Below, piece by piece: positions 25,940-35,651 of a stretch of 64,000 nucleotides of DNA. Numbering within the stretch: position 1 is the first letter of the stretch; each line of letters opens with the position of its first letter. A program made the translations under genes and the position numbers. The DNA comes from Verrucomicrobiota bacterium (GTDB lineage: Bacteria > Verrucomicrobiota > Verrucomicrobiia > Chthoniobacterales > Terrimicrobiaceae): positions 1 to 64,000 of the forward strand of contig JAPLTG010000019.1 in NCBI GenBank assembly GCA_026398255.1. The letters are read 5' to 3'. The notes below the pieces were generated by a model. The model ran no database searches and had not been told where the DNA came from. It was given only the letters and a program-made list of their open reading frames with translations.

Positions 25940-26752
25940 TTACTTGGGCCGAAAATTGAAAGCTTTCCAGTGAGTGGCGTCACAGACCACGAGGATTTCC
26001 TGGCCCACGAAAGCGAGTTGGATTCCCTTGGCGACTTGGCCCTCGCCGAGGACGGTGACCGACTTCGAGTCGGTGGCTTGGAAATTGATGATCGAGCCGA
26101 CGCCTCCGGGGGCGGGGCTGATGCTCGCGGGCTTGATTTTGATGTGATCGGCGTAACGGAGTTTGAGCGAATTCTGGATGTCGGAGAGCGGGCCGAGTTC
26201 GGCGCATTCGAGGGAGTATTTCTGATTCTCGAAGCCGGGCATGTTCTCCAAGCCGACGAGTCGGTATTTCCAAGGAGTGCCAAAGGGGTCGTTTGGCGCT
26301 GGGTGGGCTTGGGCGGGGATTTTGGGATGGGCGGAGATTTCGGCGAGTTCCTTCGGGAAGGCGATTTCCTGACGGTAGAAAAGTTTCAGGGAGGCTGCGA
26401 CTTTTTGCATCTCTCGTCGGCTGATCCAGCCCTTCGCCACCCTGGCGGCTCCCGTTTGGACGGCGTTTCCGGAGAGATTGGCCTGGCTCTCAAAAATGGG
26501 CCAGGCCTCGTTGTCGCGACCTGCGGCGAGGAGATGCCAGGCCTCGAGGCTTTTGGCGGCTTCGCGCAGGGGATCGCCGGGATTCAAATCATAATATTTC
26601 CGGCACAGCGTGATGATCTCGTCGTGCTTCGTGGGGGTGGCTTCGCGTTTTTTCCAGATCTCGTAAAAGCCAGCCTCGTTCGCTCCGTGAGCTGTCTGCA
26701 GGCCGATGAGGATGAGCGCGAGGGCCGCCCGGCGGGCGAGCGATCGGCTCAA
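25940..26752 (-). CDS. Exported hypothetical protein with a pseudopilin-like segment
   Basis: 270 aa from TTG at 26752, overlapping the preceding TGA as TTGA. Signal-like N-terminus (LARRAALALILIGLQTAHGA). A TPR-like helical stretch (about 30-110) is followed by a segment resembling the C-terminal core of type II secretion major pseudopilins (NDPFGTPWKYRL, about 153-164; compare the usual DPWGNPY). The C-terminus has beta-strands ending THWKAFNFRPK. No prepilin cleavage site is present, so it is not itself a pilin. Function unknown; co-transcribed with DUF58/VWA genes. Confidence 0.6.
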   Translation of the reverse strand: MSRSLARRAALALILIGLQTAHGANEAGFYEIWKKREATPTKHDEIITLCRKYYDLNPGDPLREAAKSLEAWHLLAAGRDNEAWPIFESQANLSGNAVQTGAARVAKGWISRREMQKVAASLKLFYRQEIAFPKELAEISAHPKIPAQAHPAPNDPFGTPWKYRLVGLENMPGFENQKYSLECAELGPLSDIQNSLKLRYADHIKIKPASISPAPGGVGSIINFQATDSKSVTVLGEGQVAKGIQLAFVGQEILVVCDATHWKAFNFRPK

Positions 26753-27405
26753 GGTTGGCCCCCTTTGGCGGCTCGTGCGGCGGCGCGCTTGGCGAGTTCG
26801 GCTTCAAGGTATTCGAACCACGCCTTGCCACCGCCATTGGCCATGATCTCGTCCTTACGCTGAAGCACATCGCGGTCGCGGGCTTGGACCATCAGTGGCC
26901 GGGGCCCCTCGGTGTAGGAATACACGAGCGCGGTGGGATCGACTTCAGCAAGGAGTTCCTTGCCGGGTTTGGGTTTCGCCTTGTCTTTGTGGCGCACGAT
27001 CGGGCTTTCCAACAAAATCGCATTTCGACTGTCGTTGCAGGAGGTGACTTTGCCGGTCACGGCCACGGCATCACCGACTTTGCTCCGGGGTTCATCTTGG
27101 AGGAGTTTCAGGGAGTTCGACGCGGTGACGGTAAATTCCACCGACATCAAGGAGGCGGGTTCCGAAGCGAGAATGCGGACACCGGGCCGGCCCTCGACTT
27201 CGACATCGGACATTTCGGAAATGGTCAGGTAGCGGAAAATATGGGGACGCCCGACCGCGTCATCGAGGACGGTGGTTTTCTCGGCGGGATTGCGGGCTTC
27301 CGACAAAGCGAGCGCGAAGTCATTTCCATTCGAAGTCGCGGCCTGCATGGGGAGCGTGGTGGAGATTCCAAGGCACAATAAGAGGAGGGAGAATTTGGTT
27401 TTCAT
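26749..27405 (-). CDS. Exported hypothetical protein, 218 aa
   Basis: Signal peptide MKTKFSLLLLCLGISTTLPMQAA, then a beta-rich domain (about 50-130) containing GDAVAVTGKVTSCNDSRNAILLESPIV, which has the feel of an OB-fold nucleic-acid- or ligand-binding strand pattern. The C-terminus is helical and basic (EYLEAELAKRAAARAAKGGQP). I do not recognise the family. It is second in the long operon, 14 bases after the DUF4159 gene. Confidence 0.62.
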   Translation of the reverse strand: MKTKFSLLLLCLGISTTLPMQAATSNGNDFALALSEARNPAEKTTVLDDAVGRPHIFRYLTISEMSDVEVEGRPGVRILASEPASLMSVEFTVTASNSLKLLQDEPRSKVGDAVAVTGKVTSCNDSRNAILLESPIVRHKDKAKPKPGKELLAEVDPTALVYSYTEGPRPLMVQARDRDVLQRKDEIMANGGGKAWFEYLEAELAKRAAARAAKGGQP

Positions 27406-27419
27406 TTTTAGGGATTGGG

Positions 27420-28769
27420 TCAGTTGGTGAGGGAATACATCAGAATATTTTGGCCGAGGTGCAAGGCGCCGGAATCATTGACTCCGCGCGCGTAAGGGGA
27501 CTGGGACATCTCCCAGCCGCCCGCGAGGCCGAAGGGGCTGTAGATGACACCATAGTGGCCGCCGAAATCCATGCCGAAGAGGGCGGGTTCGGTGCGGGCC
27601 TTTCCGCCGCTCTCCTGCATCAAACCTTCGGTGACGCCGACGGCCTTGATCTCATTCGGTTCCTTAAAGAGGATCGAATCGAGAGGAATTCGCTCCAATT
27701 TTTTTGAGGGAAAAATCGAGGTGATCATCGCCTTGAATGCGGCATCGAAGCCCTTCCGGCCGCAGCATGACTCGGCGAAGAGCAGGCCGCCGTTTTCGAT
27801 GTATTTTTTGAGGGAGGCTTTGTCTTCGCTGCTCAATTCGAAATGCTCGTGCCCGGTCATGTAGAGAACGGGGGAATCGTAAATCCCAGCATCCGAGAGC
27901 CGGAGTTCCTTCAAGGCGAACTTCACGGGAATTCCGGTGCGCGCGTTGAAGGTCTGCAGCATCACGGGAAGTCCGGCGTGGCGGGTTTTCCAAATGCCAT
28001 CGTAAACGACCTGAGCCATGGACACAGAGTCCGAGTAGGCTTTCAACTTGTCCGCGAATTTCATGGCTTGCGCGGCGTTTTTCGCCCAAGCGCGCATGGA
28101 GGACGCGTAGTTGAGAATATTCACGCCGATACGGAAGGCGGAGTCGGGTTGGTAGGCCTGCCAATCTTCTTGAACGATGCCCTGCCAGCCCACGGCCATG
28201 CACCAACGCGAGACCAGGGCGACGACGCGGCAGTTGATTTCCACCGCCTCGATCCAAGGTTCGTCGCCCCGGAAGCCGGCCTGCCTTACGGCCTGCGTGT
28301 ATTGGACTTTATCCACATCGTAGTAGGAATGAAAAATCGGGTGGTCGGAAGTGAGGCGCTGGAGCGGTTGCTCGGGGAAAATCTCTTTCAACTCGCGAAC
28401 GACGGAATTGTAGAATGGCTGCGAGCCGAGGCCGGTGTTGTAAATAATCATGCCACCATCGAGGAGATACTTTCGGAGTTTCTCACGCTGCTCGGGGGTG
28501 TAGCTGAAATTGTAATGTCCTGATCGGAAGAGGACGGGATTTTGCTCGGGATCCGGGCTGACTTCGGACATCCGGCGCGCGTCCATCTGGAAATTCGCGT
28601 CCACCTCGGTTTTCATGCTTTTCAGCAGATTGTTGACATCGTTCGGGGTAGCGTTCCAATAAATGTCATTGCCATACAATTCCTTGGCCGATTGGGCGGA
28701 TGCCCCGGAAATGCCAGCAGCGAGGAGCAGGGCCGCGAGCGAGAGGGAGATGGAAAGGCGAAAATTCAT
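27420..28769 (-). CDS. Exported protein with two DUF4159-like domains
   Basis: 449 aa with a signal peptide (MNFRLSISLSLAALLLAAGISGASAQ). Two copies of a DUF4159/GATase-like unit can be aligned by eye. The first reads PVLFRSGHYNFSYTPEQREKLRKYLLDGGMIIYNTG and ends in a DHPIFHSYY element. The second reads PVLYMTGHEHFELSSEDKASLKKYIENGGLLFAESCCG and continues to AFKAMITSIFP. DUF4159 genes are common beside BatA/DUF58/MoxR genes in this phylum. It is the first gene of the 11-gene minus-strand run, facing the Cys-rich peptide gene across a 118-base promoter region. Confidence 0.83.
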   Translation of the reverse strand: MNFRLSISLSLAALLLAAGISGASAQSAKELYGNDIYWNATPNDVNNLLKSMKTEVDANFQMDARRMSEVSPDPEQNPVLFRSGHYNFSYTPEQREKLRKYLLDGGMIIYNTGLGSQPFYNSVVRELKEIFPEQPLQRLTSDHPIFHSYYDVDKVQYTQAVRQAGFRGDEPWIEAVEINCRVVALVSRWCMAVGWQGIVQEDWQAYQPDSAFRIGVNILNYASSMRAWAKNAAQAMKFADKLKAYSDSVSMAQVVYDGIWKTRHAGLPVMLQTFNARTGIPVKFALKELRLSDAGIYDSPVLYMTGHEHFELSSEDKASLKKYIENGGLLFAESCCGRKGFDAAFKAMITSIFPSKKLERIPLDSILFKEPNEIKAVGVTEGLMQESGGKARTEPALFGMDFGGHYGVIYSPFGLAGGWEMSQSPYARGVNDSGALHLGQNILMYSLTN

Positions 28770-28887
28770 AATGAAAAAATAGGATTTCTGCCGGCTAAGG
28801 GATCGAAATAGATTGTGAAGGATGGATCGGGCGGTAGATATACACAGGTTTTTCCGCCTGCCAATTCATGCTTGAACAAATTTCCCG
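28770..28887. promoter_or_regulatory. Divergent promoter region between the DUF4159 and Cys-rich peptide operons
   Basis: A 118-base gap between two divergent starts, the only plausible promoter site for both operons. On the plus strand TTGTGA (28813-28818), 16 bases, then TAGATA (28835-28840) is a weak sigma-70-like match. The minus-strand promoter is not obvious. A short upstream frame (ATG at 28868, stop overlapping the peptide's ATG at 28888) could couple translation. Control of both operons from one region suggests shared regulation. Confidence 0.35.
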
Positions 28888-29163
28888 ATGAAATCTTCGC
28901 TCAACCACAAATTGATCAATAGCACCGTGTGCGCGACTTTTTGCCTAGGCACCTTGCTGGCAGGCGATGGATCGGATGAGACGGGCTTCGTCGCGCCGCC
29001 TCGGGAGCTGAAAAAGCAACTGCCACCCGCGCCGCCGCGCACGGTGAATTCCGCCGAGACGGTGGACGCCTGTTGCTGCTGCCCGGTGACTCCCGTCTCG
29101 AGGACGGAGGCCAAGAAGCCGCCACAACCGCCGGTGCTGGTCACCAAAATCATCGACGAGTAG
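28888..29163 (+). CDS. 91-aa Cys-rich peptide with a CCCC block; candidate RiPP precursor or exported metal-binding protein
   Basis: High G/C third positions (about 70%) and its place as first gene of a tightly packed operon argue that it is real. Layout: a moderately hydrophobic N-terminus (about 9-26, with Cys15 and Cys19), a Pro-rich middle (VAPPRELKKQLPPAPPRTV), then NSAETVDACCCCPVTPVS with Cys62-65, and a Pro/Lys-rich tail. A poly-Cys block after a SAET-type stretch recalls the core of streptolysin S precursor SagA. The divergent operon encodes SagB-type and YcaO proteins. The alternative is an exported Cys-rich protein, since residues 9-26 could be a signal peptide. No homolog is recognised. 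Confidence 0.6.
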   Translation: MKSSLNHKLINSTVCATFCLGTLLAGDGSDETGFVAPPRELKKQLPPAPPRTVNSAETVDACCCCPVTPVSRTEAKKPPQPPVLVTKIIDE

Positions 29164-29196
29164 CGCCAGCGGCGATCCTTGATTTTGAAAATCTCC

Positions 29197-31458
29197 GTGA
29201 AGTCACCCTCTGCGATCGCCTGGCTCCTTGCAGGATGGCTTTTCGCCATGGCTGCTCCCTCCGAAGCTTCGGACAAATGGGCGGTGCCCAATGCCAAGAT
29301 CCGCTACCGGCTCACAATTGAAGAACGGCCCAAAGTCCCAGAGTGTGGGATCTTCGTTCAACTTCCGGATGGGGGAATTTTAGGCGGCAAGCTGCCTGTC
29401 ACCACGGTGATCGCGGCGGATGGTCGCCCGCTCCAATCCCGGCTCATGTGGCACAGCGTCGAGCAGGGATTTTGCCTCGTCTTTGAAGACCCCGGCCACA
29501 CGGTGAGGACGGTGGATGTTTATGTTCCTGAAACTGGGAAGCCGGAGTATTGGACCCCCGAATCGACACTCCGGCCTGGGACGATTCTTTGCACGCTGCC
29601 TGGCGTCGACTCCGTGTCGGCGGCAGAGAGTCTGGCCAAATTCTCGCCGCTTCCGAAAGGGATGACGATTACCCCGCACCAAGGCATTCCGAGAGCCGCG
29701 CTCAGCGTTGGCGGCGATTTGCTCGGGCGCCCGGCTCCGTGGGCGTTTTATTTGATGGGAAATGTGATGGCGAAGCAGGCCGGGGAATTTTGGTTTTCCC
29801 CCGCAATGCAAAAAGCCTCCTCGCTGACTCTGGTGAATGGAAAAGAAATCACCCCCTCGCTCCAAATGCCCGGCTGGGGAGGCACCGGGGCATTCGTTCC
29901 ACTTCAAGCGGGGCTGAATCGCATCGAGGTTTTCCTTGGGGCCCCGGAGCCCTCGGATTGGCTCTATTATTTGGCTTGGGCACCGCCCTACGAGCAATTC
30001 AAGAAACCGGTGCAAAATGCCCGCGGGATCGTGGGGGCCGATGTCGCCCGATCCGGCTCGGCGCGGTTGACGGCGGTGGCAAATCGGGACTTGCTGCCTG
30101 TCGCCTGTGGATTCGCCCGGCCGGATATCCTCTTCTGGCTGGAAAACGAACCGCCGGTGGTGATCTTCACTTTTTCCGCGTTCACGGAAGGAAATCATCC
30201 AGACACGAAATACACTTGGATTTTTCCCGACAAGGGCAGCGCCGAGGGGCCTGGAACCTCCTGGCTTTTCCCGGCTTTCGAGGAATCTTCTGTCACGCTC
30301 GTGGCCAAGTCCGCCAAAGGCGTGTCCAAAACCGTCATTCCTTTTTTCGCGACCTCCACCACCCCGGCGAATCTCAACCTACCGACCCACAATCGCCTGT
30401 TCCGCGAGGCACTGATCCGAATGCTCCAAGGCTACCCGGCCCAGCCCGATCCTGTCCAAGAATGGAATGTGGGGTTTTGGAATAATTTGTTTCGCACAAT
30501 GGATTTCACCCAGAGTCGCGATTTGCTGGTGCCGCTTTTCGAGAAACATTCGCTCTCCCTGGCCAAGCAGCTTCGGCCCGACCAAATCCTCTGGCTCCAG
30601 AACATCCTTCTCACGCAGTTGGAAAACACCGACCCCGCCGAGGCTTCGAAGTGGATCGAGTTTTTCAAAGTGAATTTCAAGACCCCCGAGACCGCACAGA
30701 AGCTGAAACTGCGCGAGGCGGAGTTGGCGATTTACGCCGCCGGGGATTTCGACAAAGCCCAAGCCATCCTGAATCCGATGACTGGAAAAGGCAGCGAACT
30801 CGCCGCGAAGGCAAAAATCCGGTTGGGCGATATCGAGTTTTTAAAAGGAAACCTTAACGGCGCGACAGCGTTTTACTCCCAAGCCCAAGCCGCCGCCAAG
30901 GCGAGTCGCAACGCTCCCGAGGGCTCCACGGGCGACCTCGCCTTCAATGAAGCGTTGATGAAAAGTGAACCCAAGACCGCCGCGCCCGCGTCCTCTGCCA
31001 CGCCTCGCGTCTCGTTCACAGAGAAAATCCAGCAGCGCAACGAAGCCCGCGATTCTGCCAAGGGCCTCGCCAAGTCCGGAGCGCTGCAAGATGTCTCGTT
31101 TTCCGAAAATGTGGCGAGCCTTCTCGAGGGGAATTACATGCTCGAGGCTTCGAAGGCCCTCGAGCTTTGGGAGGAGGAATTTCCGCTCTCGAAAGTCAGT
31201 GGCGACTACATCCTCCGAGAAGCTCAATGGAACGCCAAAGCCGGCAACCACCGCCGCGCCGTCGCCTTGCTCTCCGCCTACTGCAGCCAGATTGATGCTT
31301 CGAGTTTTCTCCCCCGGGCGGTTTCGCAGTTGATCGAGTATTCCGATAAAGTTCCCGACGCAAAACCCAACACCCGCAAAGTCGTCGAGGGTGTTCTCAA
31401 CCGGATGAAATTCCACCCCGTCGCAGCCCAGTTGGAGGAATACCTCAACAAACCATGA
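29197..31458 (+). CDS. Exported TPR-containing protein, about 753 aa
   Basis: GTG at 29197 gives a signal peptide (KSPSAIAWLLAGWLFAMAAPSEA); TTG at 29179 is an alternative six codons earlier. The first about 400 residues are beta-rich with Ig/PA14-like strands (IRYRLTIEERPKVPECGIFVQLPDGG, FEDPGHTVRTVDVYVPETGKPEYW). From about 470 it turns into TPR-type helical repeats (GDFDKAQAILNPMTGKGSELAAKAKIRLGDIEFLKGNL, and ARAVALLSAY near the end). Probably an envelope scaffold served by the FHA-MoxR ATPase encoded two genes downstream. The stop overlaps the next ATG (ATGA). Confidence 0.72.
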   Translation: MKSPSAIAWLLAGWLFAMAAPSEASDKWAVPNAKIRYRLTIEERPKVPECGIFVQLPDGGILGGKLPVTTVIAADGRPLQSRLMWHSVEQGFCLVFEDPGHTVRTVDVYVPETGKPEYWTPESTLRPGTILCTLPGVDSVSAAESLAKFSPLPKGMTITPHQGIPRAALSVGGDLLGRPAPWAFYLMGNVMAKQAGEFWFSPAMQKASSLTLVNGKEITPSLQMPGWGGTGAFVPLQAGLNRIEVFLGAPEPSDWLYYLAWAPPYEQFKKPVQNARGIVGADVARSGSARLTAVANRDLLPVACGFARPDILFWLENEPPVVIFTFSAFTEGNHPDTKYTWIFPDKGSAEGPGTSWLFPAFEESSVTLVAKSAKGVSKTVIPFFATSTTPANLNLPTHNRLFREALIRMLQGYPAQPDPVQEWNVGFWNNLFRTMDFTQSRDLLVPLFEKHSLSLAKQLRPDQILWLQNILLTQLENTDPAEASKWIEFFKVNFKTPETAQKLKLREAELAIYAAGDFDKAQAILNPMTGKGSELAAKAKIRLGDIEFLKGNLNGATAFYSQAQAAAKASRNAPEGSTGDLAFNEALMKSEPKTAAPASSATPRVSFTEKIQQRNEARDSAKGLAKSGALQDVSFSENVASLLEGNYMLEASKALELWEEEFPLSKVSGDYILREAQWNAKAGNHRRAVALLSAYCSQIDASSFLPRAVSQLIEYSDKVPDAKPNTRKVVEGVLNRMKFHPVAAQLEEYLNKP

Positions 31459-32240
31459 AATCCCGCCGCGCGCTCCTCGCCACGATTCTCCTTCCGCTCT
31501 TTTCGCTCCCATGGCCCGCGATGGCTTTTGATCGCGCGGAGGATTTAGAAAAAGCGACAAAAAACAACACCAGCGAGGCTGGAGTCGCTCCGGAAAATAC
31601 CTACCTCTACACGAAGCCCGACCCCGCCTCGACCGGTGGCATCGCCGGACAAATCACGAATCCCTCCCAGCCCATCGAACTCATCCTCGCCACCCCCGCT
31701 GCCGAACCCGAGAAGGTTTATCGAGGCGATCTCGACCCCTCGAAGCCCGGTGCCTTTTCTTTCAAAGGCCTTCCCCCCGGCCGCTATGATCTGATCGTCA
31801 TTTACAAGGGCGCTTTCTATGAGGGGCTGACCCTCTCCCGCGACCCAACCTCCCTCAACGAACTGGACCTCGAAAAAATCAACACGACCCTTCAAAAATC
31901 CGAGCCCTACTTTCCTGATAAAACAATGCATCGGATCGAAGGCCAGACCGGTCGCGGCGGCCAAGCTCGAATGATCGCGACCTACTCTCGCGCCACGGGA
32001 TCCCTCCTGACATTCACTACCTACAAAGGAGAATACGAACGCGACGATCACAAGCGCACTTTCAAGCTCGTCATGCTCCAAGATGTCGGCCCGGGCTGGC
32101 AAATTACTAAAACCCGGAATTATTTCCCCGTCTGGGCCCCGCCCGGCACGCCGCTGCCCAAGCACCATTTTTCTCCCGCTCTCTCCAAAATTCGCGTCGC
32201 CACGGAAACCAAAGACATCGGCTCAATCCGCATCGAGTAA
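31455..32240 (+). CDS. Exported protein with carboxypeptidase-regulatory-like domain
   Basis: 261 aa, signal peptide MKSRRALLATILLPLFSLPWPAMA. Residues about 60-110 (GGIAGQITNPSQPIELILATP to FSFKGLPPGRYDLIVIYKGAFYEGL) match the transthyretin/CarboxypepD_reg-like fold, with the PPGRYDLIV motif. The C-terminal region (about 165-245) is beta-rich without a known motif. It is translationally coupled to the TPR gene upstream and 9 bases from the FHA-MoxR gene downstream. Confidence 0.68.
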   Translation: MKSRRALLATILLPLFSLPWPAMAFDRAEDLEKATKNNTSEAGVAPENTYLYTKPDPASTGGIAGQITNPSQPIELILATPAAEPEKVYRGDLDPSKPGAFSFKGLPPGRYDLIVIYKGAFYEGLTLSRDPTSLNELDLEKINTTLQKSEPYFPDKTMHRIEGQTGRGGQARMIATYSRATGSLLTFTTYKGEYERDDHKRTFKLVMLQDVGPGWQITKTRNYFPVWAPPGTPLPKHHFSPALSKIRVATETKDIGSIRIE

Positions 32241-32249
32241 GAACCCTTC

Positions 32250-33674
<1,425 letters not shown>

Positions 33675-33691
33675 AAAAACCGGAATTTCCC

Positions 33692-33759
33692 GCCCCGAAA
33701 TCCTCTGCGGGGCATTTGATCCTATCTCGACCTTGAGCCTCCGCTCCGCCGCTCGGCGG
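33692..33759. terminator. Hairpins between convergent operons (weak terminator candidates)
   Basis: The 86-base gap between the MoxR stop and the convergent VWA stop holds GCCCCG...CGGGGC (33692-33697/33708-33713) and CCGCC-GCTC-GGCGG (33746-33759). Neither is followed by a good T-run. Position between two convergent operons makes termination likely, but the sequence evidence is modest. Confidence 0.35.
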
Positions 33760-33760
33760 G

Positions 33761-34792
33761 TTACTTCATCTCGCGGAGGTTGCCGCCGCTGCTTTGGCTC
33801 ATGCGCTTCAACTGTTTCAAATCCTCATCGCCGGCCTCGAAGGCGATGACATTGATTTTCGTGCGACGACCGTCGGAGTCCTTGAGCTGATCGGAGACCT
33901 TGCGAATCTCATCCCACGGGATGCCGCTCGTGTGGACTTTGGATTTGTAGCTGCCGTCGGTGATGATGAAAACGGCGTCGGGATTCATGGCGGCGGCGGC
34001 TTGAAGCACGCCGATGAAGCCCGAAGGGCTGGCGACGGTTTTTTTGGAAACTTGGATTCCTCCTCCGGTCACCCATTCATTCCGAATCCAATCGAGGGCG
34101 AGGGTTTTGTTCGGCTGGCTGGCCGGCACGAGTTCTTTGCTGAAAGGCTTATAGTTGCCCGCATATTGGATGATGCTGAATCGCGAGGTGATCGGGAGTT
34201 TGTTGATAAGCGTGATCAATTCCTCGCGGAGTTTTTCGGGCGAGATTCCGGCTTTGGCGGCTTTGTTCACCACGGTTCCGGAGATATCGACCATCAGCAG
34301 AATCCGCTGGCCGTTGGAATCGACTCCAAGGAAGCTCAGGCCTTTTCCTCCAAACCCGCCGCTGCCGCCGGCCAGTGCCCCGGTGCTGGCTCCGAGCCCC
34401 TGCGTGTCGGCAGCCGAGGCGACTTGGTCGGAGATGATCGAGGAGGCGTCCATCGGGAGAATTTGGTCAACCGGCATGGCGGGAACCTCCGGTAGCGAGA
34501 AGGCGGTCGGTCGCGTGCTTTGCATGCGGTCGCTGAAGGTCGGCTTGGGGGCGGCGGCATCGAAGGACGCCATGTTCATGCGTTGTTCGCGCTTTTTGGC
34601 CGGCAGGCGCACATCGCGTGCCGCCTTGAACTCGGCCGGCGGGGCGGCGAAGTAGCGGGCGACGACGATGATGCCCGCAATCACGCCGGCGGCGACATGC
34701 AAGCCCACGCTGATCAAAAGCACGGTGATGACGATTTTTTTCACCCCGCCTTTTTTGGGAGCGGCAGGCAGGGCGGTGTTCGATCCGTTCAT
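33761..34792 (-). CDS. Membrane-anchored VWA protein in a TonB-like position
   Basis: 343 aa. A cytoplasmic Lys-rich start and one N-terminal helix (IVITVLLISVGLHVAAGVIAGIIVVARYF, about 20-48) give TonB-like topology. A disordered Pro/Ala/Met region follows, then a periplasmic VWA domain (ILLMVDISGTVVNKA with a degenerate MIDAS, FIITDGSYKS). The gene ends an operon with ExbB and two ExbD genes and overlaps the ExbD stop (ATGA). TonB normally fills this slot, so a VWA effector energised by ExbBD is a reasonable inference. Confidence 0.75.
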   Translation of the reverse strand: MNGSNTALPAAPKKGGVKKIVITVLLISVGLHVAAGVIAGIIVVARYFAAPPAEFKAARDVRLPAKKREQRMNMASFDAAAPKPTFSDRMQSTRPTAFSLPEVPAMPVDQILPMDASSIISDQVASAADTQGLGASTGALAGGSGGFGGKGLSFLGVDSNGQRILLMVDISGTVVNKAAKAGISPEKLREELITLINKLPITSRFSIIQYAGNYKPFSKELVPASQPNKTLALDWIRNEWVTGGGIQVSKKTVASPSGFIGVLQAAAAMNPDAVFIITDGSYKSKVHTSGIPWDEIRKVSDQLKDSDGRRTKINVIAFEAGDEDLKQLKRMSQSSGGNLREMK

Positions 34793-35229
34793 TCCTCGCC
34801 CTCCGTGGCGCCAGCGAAAGTCACCCCGCCGATCTCGGCCTGGGCGCAGATGTTGAGCACATCGACGACGCGTTGGTGCTGGGCGTTGTCGGCGACATCG
34901 ACTGTGACCATGGCCTCGGTCTTGTTGGCTTTGCAGGACTCCTTGAAGCGTTTGAGCGTGGCGAAGAGCGTAGGCAGATCCTTGCTGTCGGGTTTGTCGA
35001 GCGGCATGTCGTTCAGGATCACCTGGCCGTTGTCCTGAATGGTCACGCGCTGCTCGTCGGGAATTTCCAGCGATTGTTCCTGGGAAACGGTGCCGGGGAG
35101 GGTCATGGTCATGTCGGCTTCCTGCTTCACAGGTTTCGAGGGGAGGATGTAAAAAAACAGGAGCAGGAAGCAGACATCGATCATCGGGGCGATCTGCAAC
35201 TCGATCTGGGGATGTTCGACGCGTTTCAT
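34789..35229 (-). CDS. ExbD/TolR-family biopolymer transport protein (second copy)
   Basis: 146 aa. N-terminal helix with the conserved Asp (QIAPMIDVCFLLLFFYIL, about 13-30) and a periplasmic domain ending in a TolR-like fold (AMVTVDVADNAQHQRVVDVLNICAQA). ExbD proteins harvest the proton gradient together with ExbB. Overlaps both neighbours by 4 bases. It differs strongly from the first ExbD copy, so the pair probably forms a heteromer rather than being a recent duplication. Confidence 0.87.
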   Translation of the reverse strand: MKRVEHPQIELQIAPMIDVCFLLLFFYILPSKPVKQEADMTMTLPGTVSQEQSLEIPDEQRVTIQDNGQVILNDMPLDKPDSKDLPTLFATLKRFKESCKANKTEAMVTVDVADNAQHQRVVDVLNICAQAEIGGVTFAGATEGEE

Positions 35230-35642
35230 TTCTGGACGACTCCGAAGATCACATCCACCGCGCCGGCTTCGCTGGCGATGGCCATGACCTCTTTGATTTT
35301 CTTGCCGGGGGTGCCGGCATCGGCGCGGACATAGAGTTTAAGCGGGGGGGTGATTTTGAACCGCTCCTTGAGGTGGGCGGTGAGTTCCTTGGTCGTAACA
35401 GGGCGGCTGCCGCTGTAGAGTTGGCCCTTTTCATCGATATTGATGAGGTCGCGGTCGCCCTCGTCGGCCGGGATTTTGCCCGAGGTGGCTGTGGGAACCT
35501 TGATGTCGAGGAGCTTTTCGCCCTTGGTGATCTTTCCCGCCAGCATGAAGAAAAAGAGTAGCAAAAGCGTGAGATCGATCATCGGGGCGATCTGCAGCCC
35601 GATTTCCTCGTGTTCGACCCTGCGAATGCGGCGTCTGGCCAT
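35226..35642 (-). CDS. ExbD/TolR-family biopolymer transport protein (first copy)
   Basis: 138 aa. Same topology as the second copy: EIGLQIAPMIDLTLLLLFFFMLAGK carries the membrane Asp, and the periplasmic domain includes INIDEKGQLYSGSRPVTTKELTAHLKERF and LYVRADAGTPGKKIKEVMAIASEAG. It lies 9 bases after ExbB and is coupled to the second ExbD by ATGA. Confidence 0.88.
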   Translation of the reverse strand: MARRRIRRVEHEEIGLQIAPMIDLTLLLLFFFMLAGKITKGEKLLDIKVPTATSGKIPADEGDRDLINIDEKGQLYSGSRPVTTKELTAHLKERFKITPPLKLYVRADAGTPGKKIKEVMAIASEAGAVDVIFGVVQK

Positions 35643-35651
35643 GGCTTGGGA

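Noticed and set aside
28866-29297. 143-codon minus-strand frame opposite the Cys-rich peptide
   Set aside because: It would overlap the start of the TPR protein gene and lacks a signal or domain, whereas the plus-strand peptide has coding-type third positions and operon spacing. Not fully excluded.
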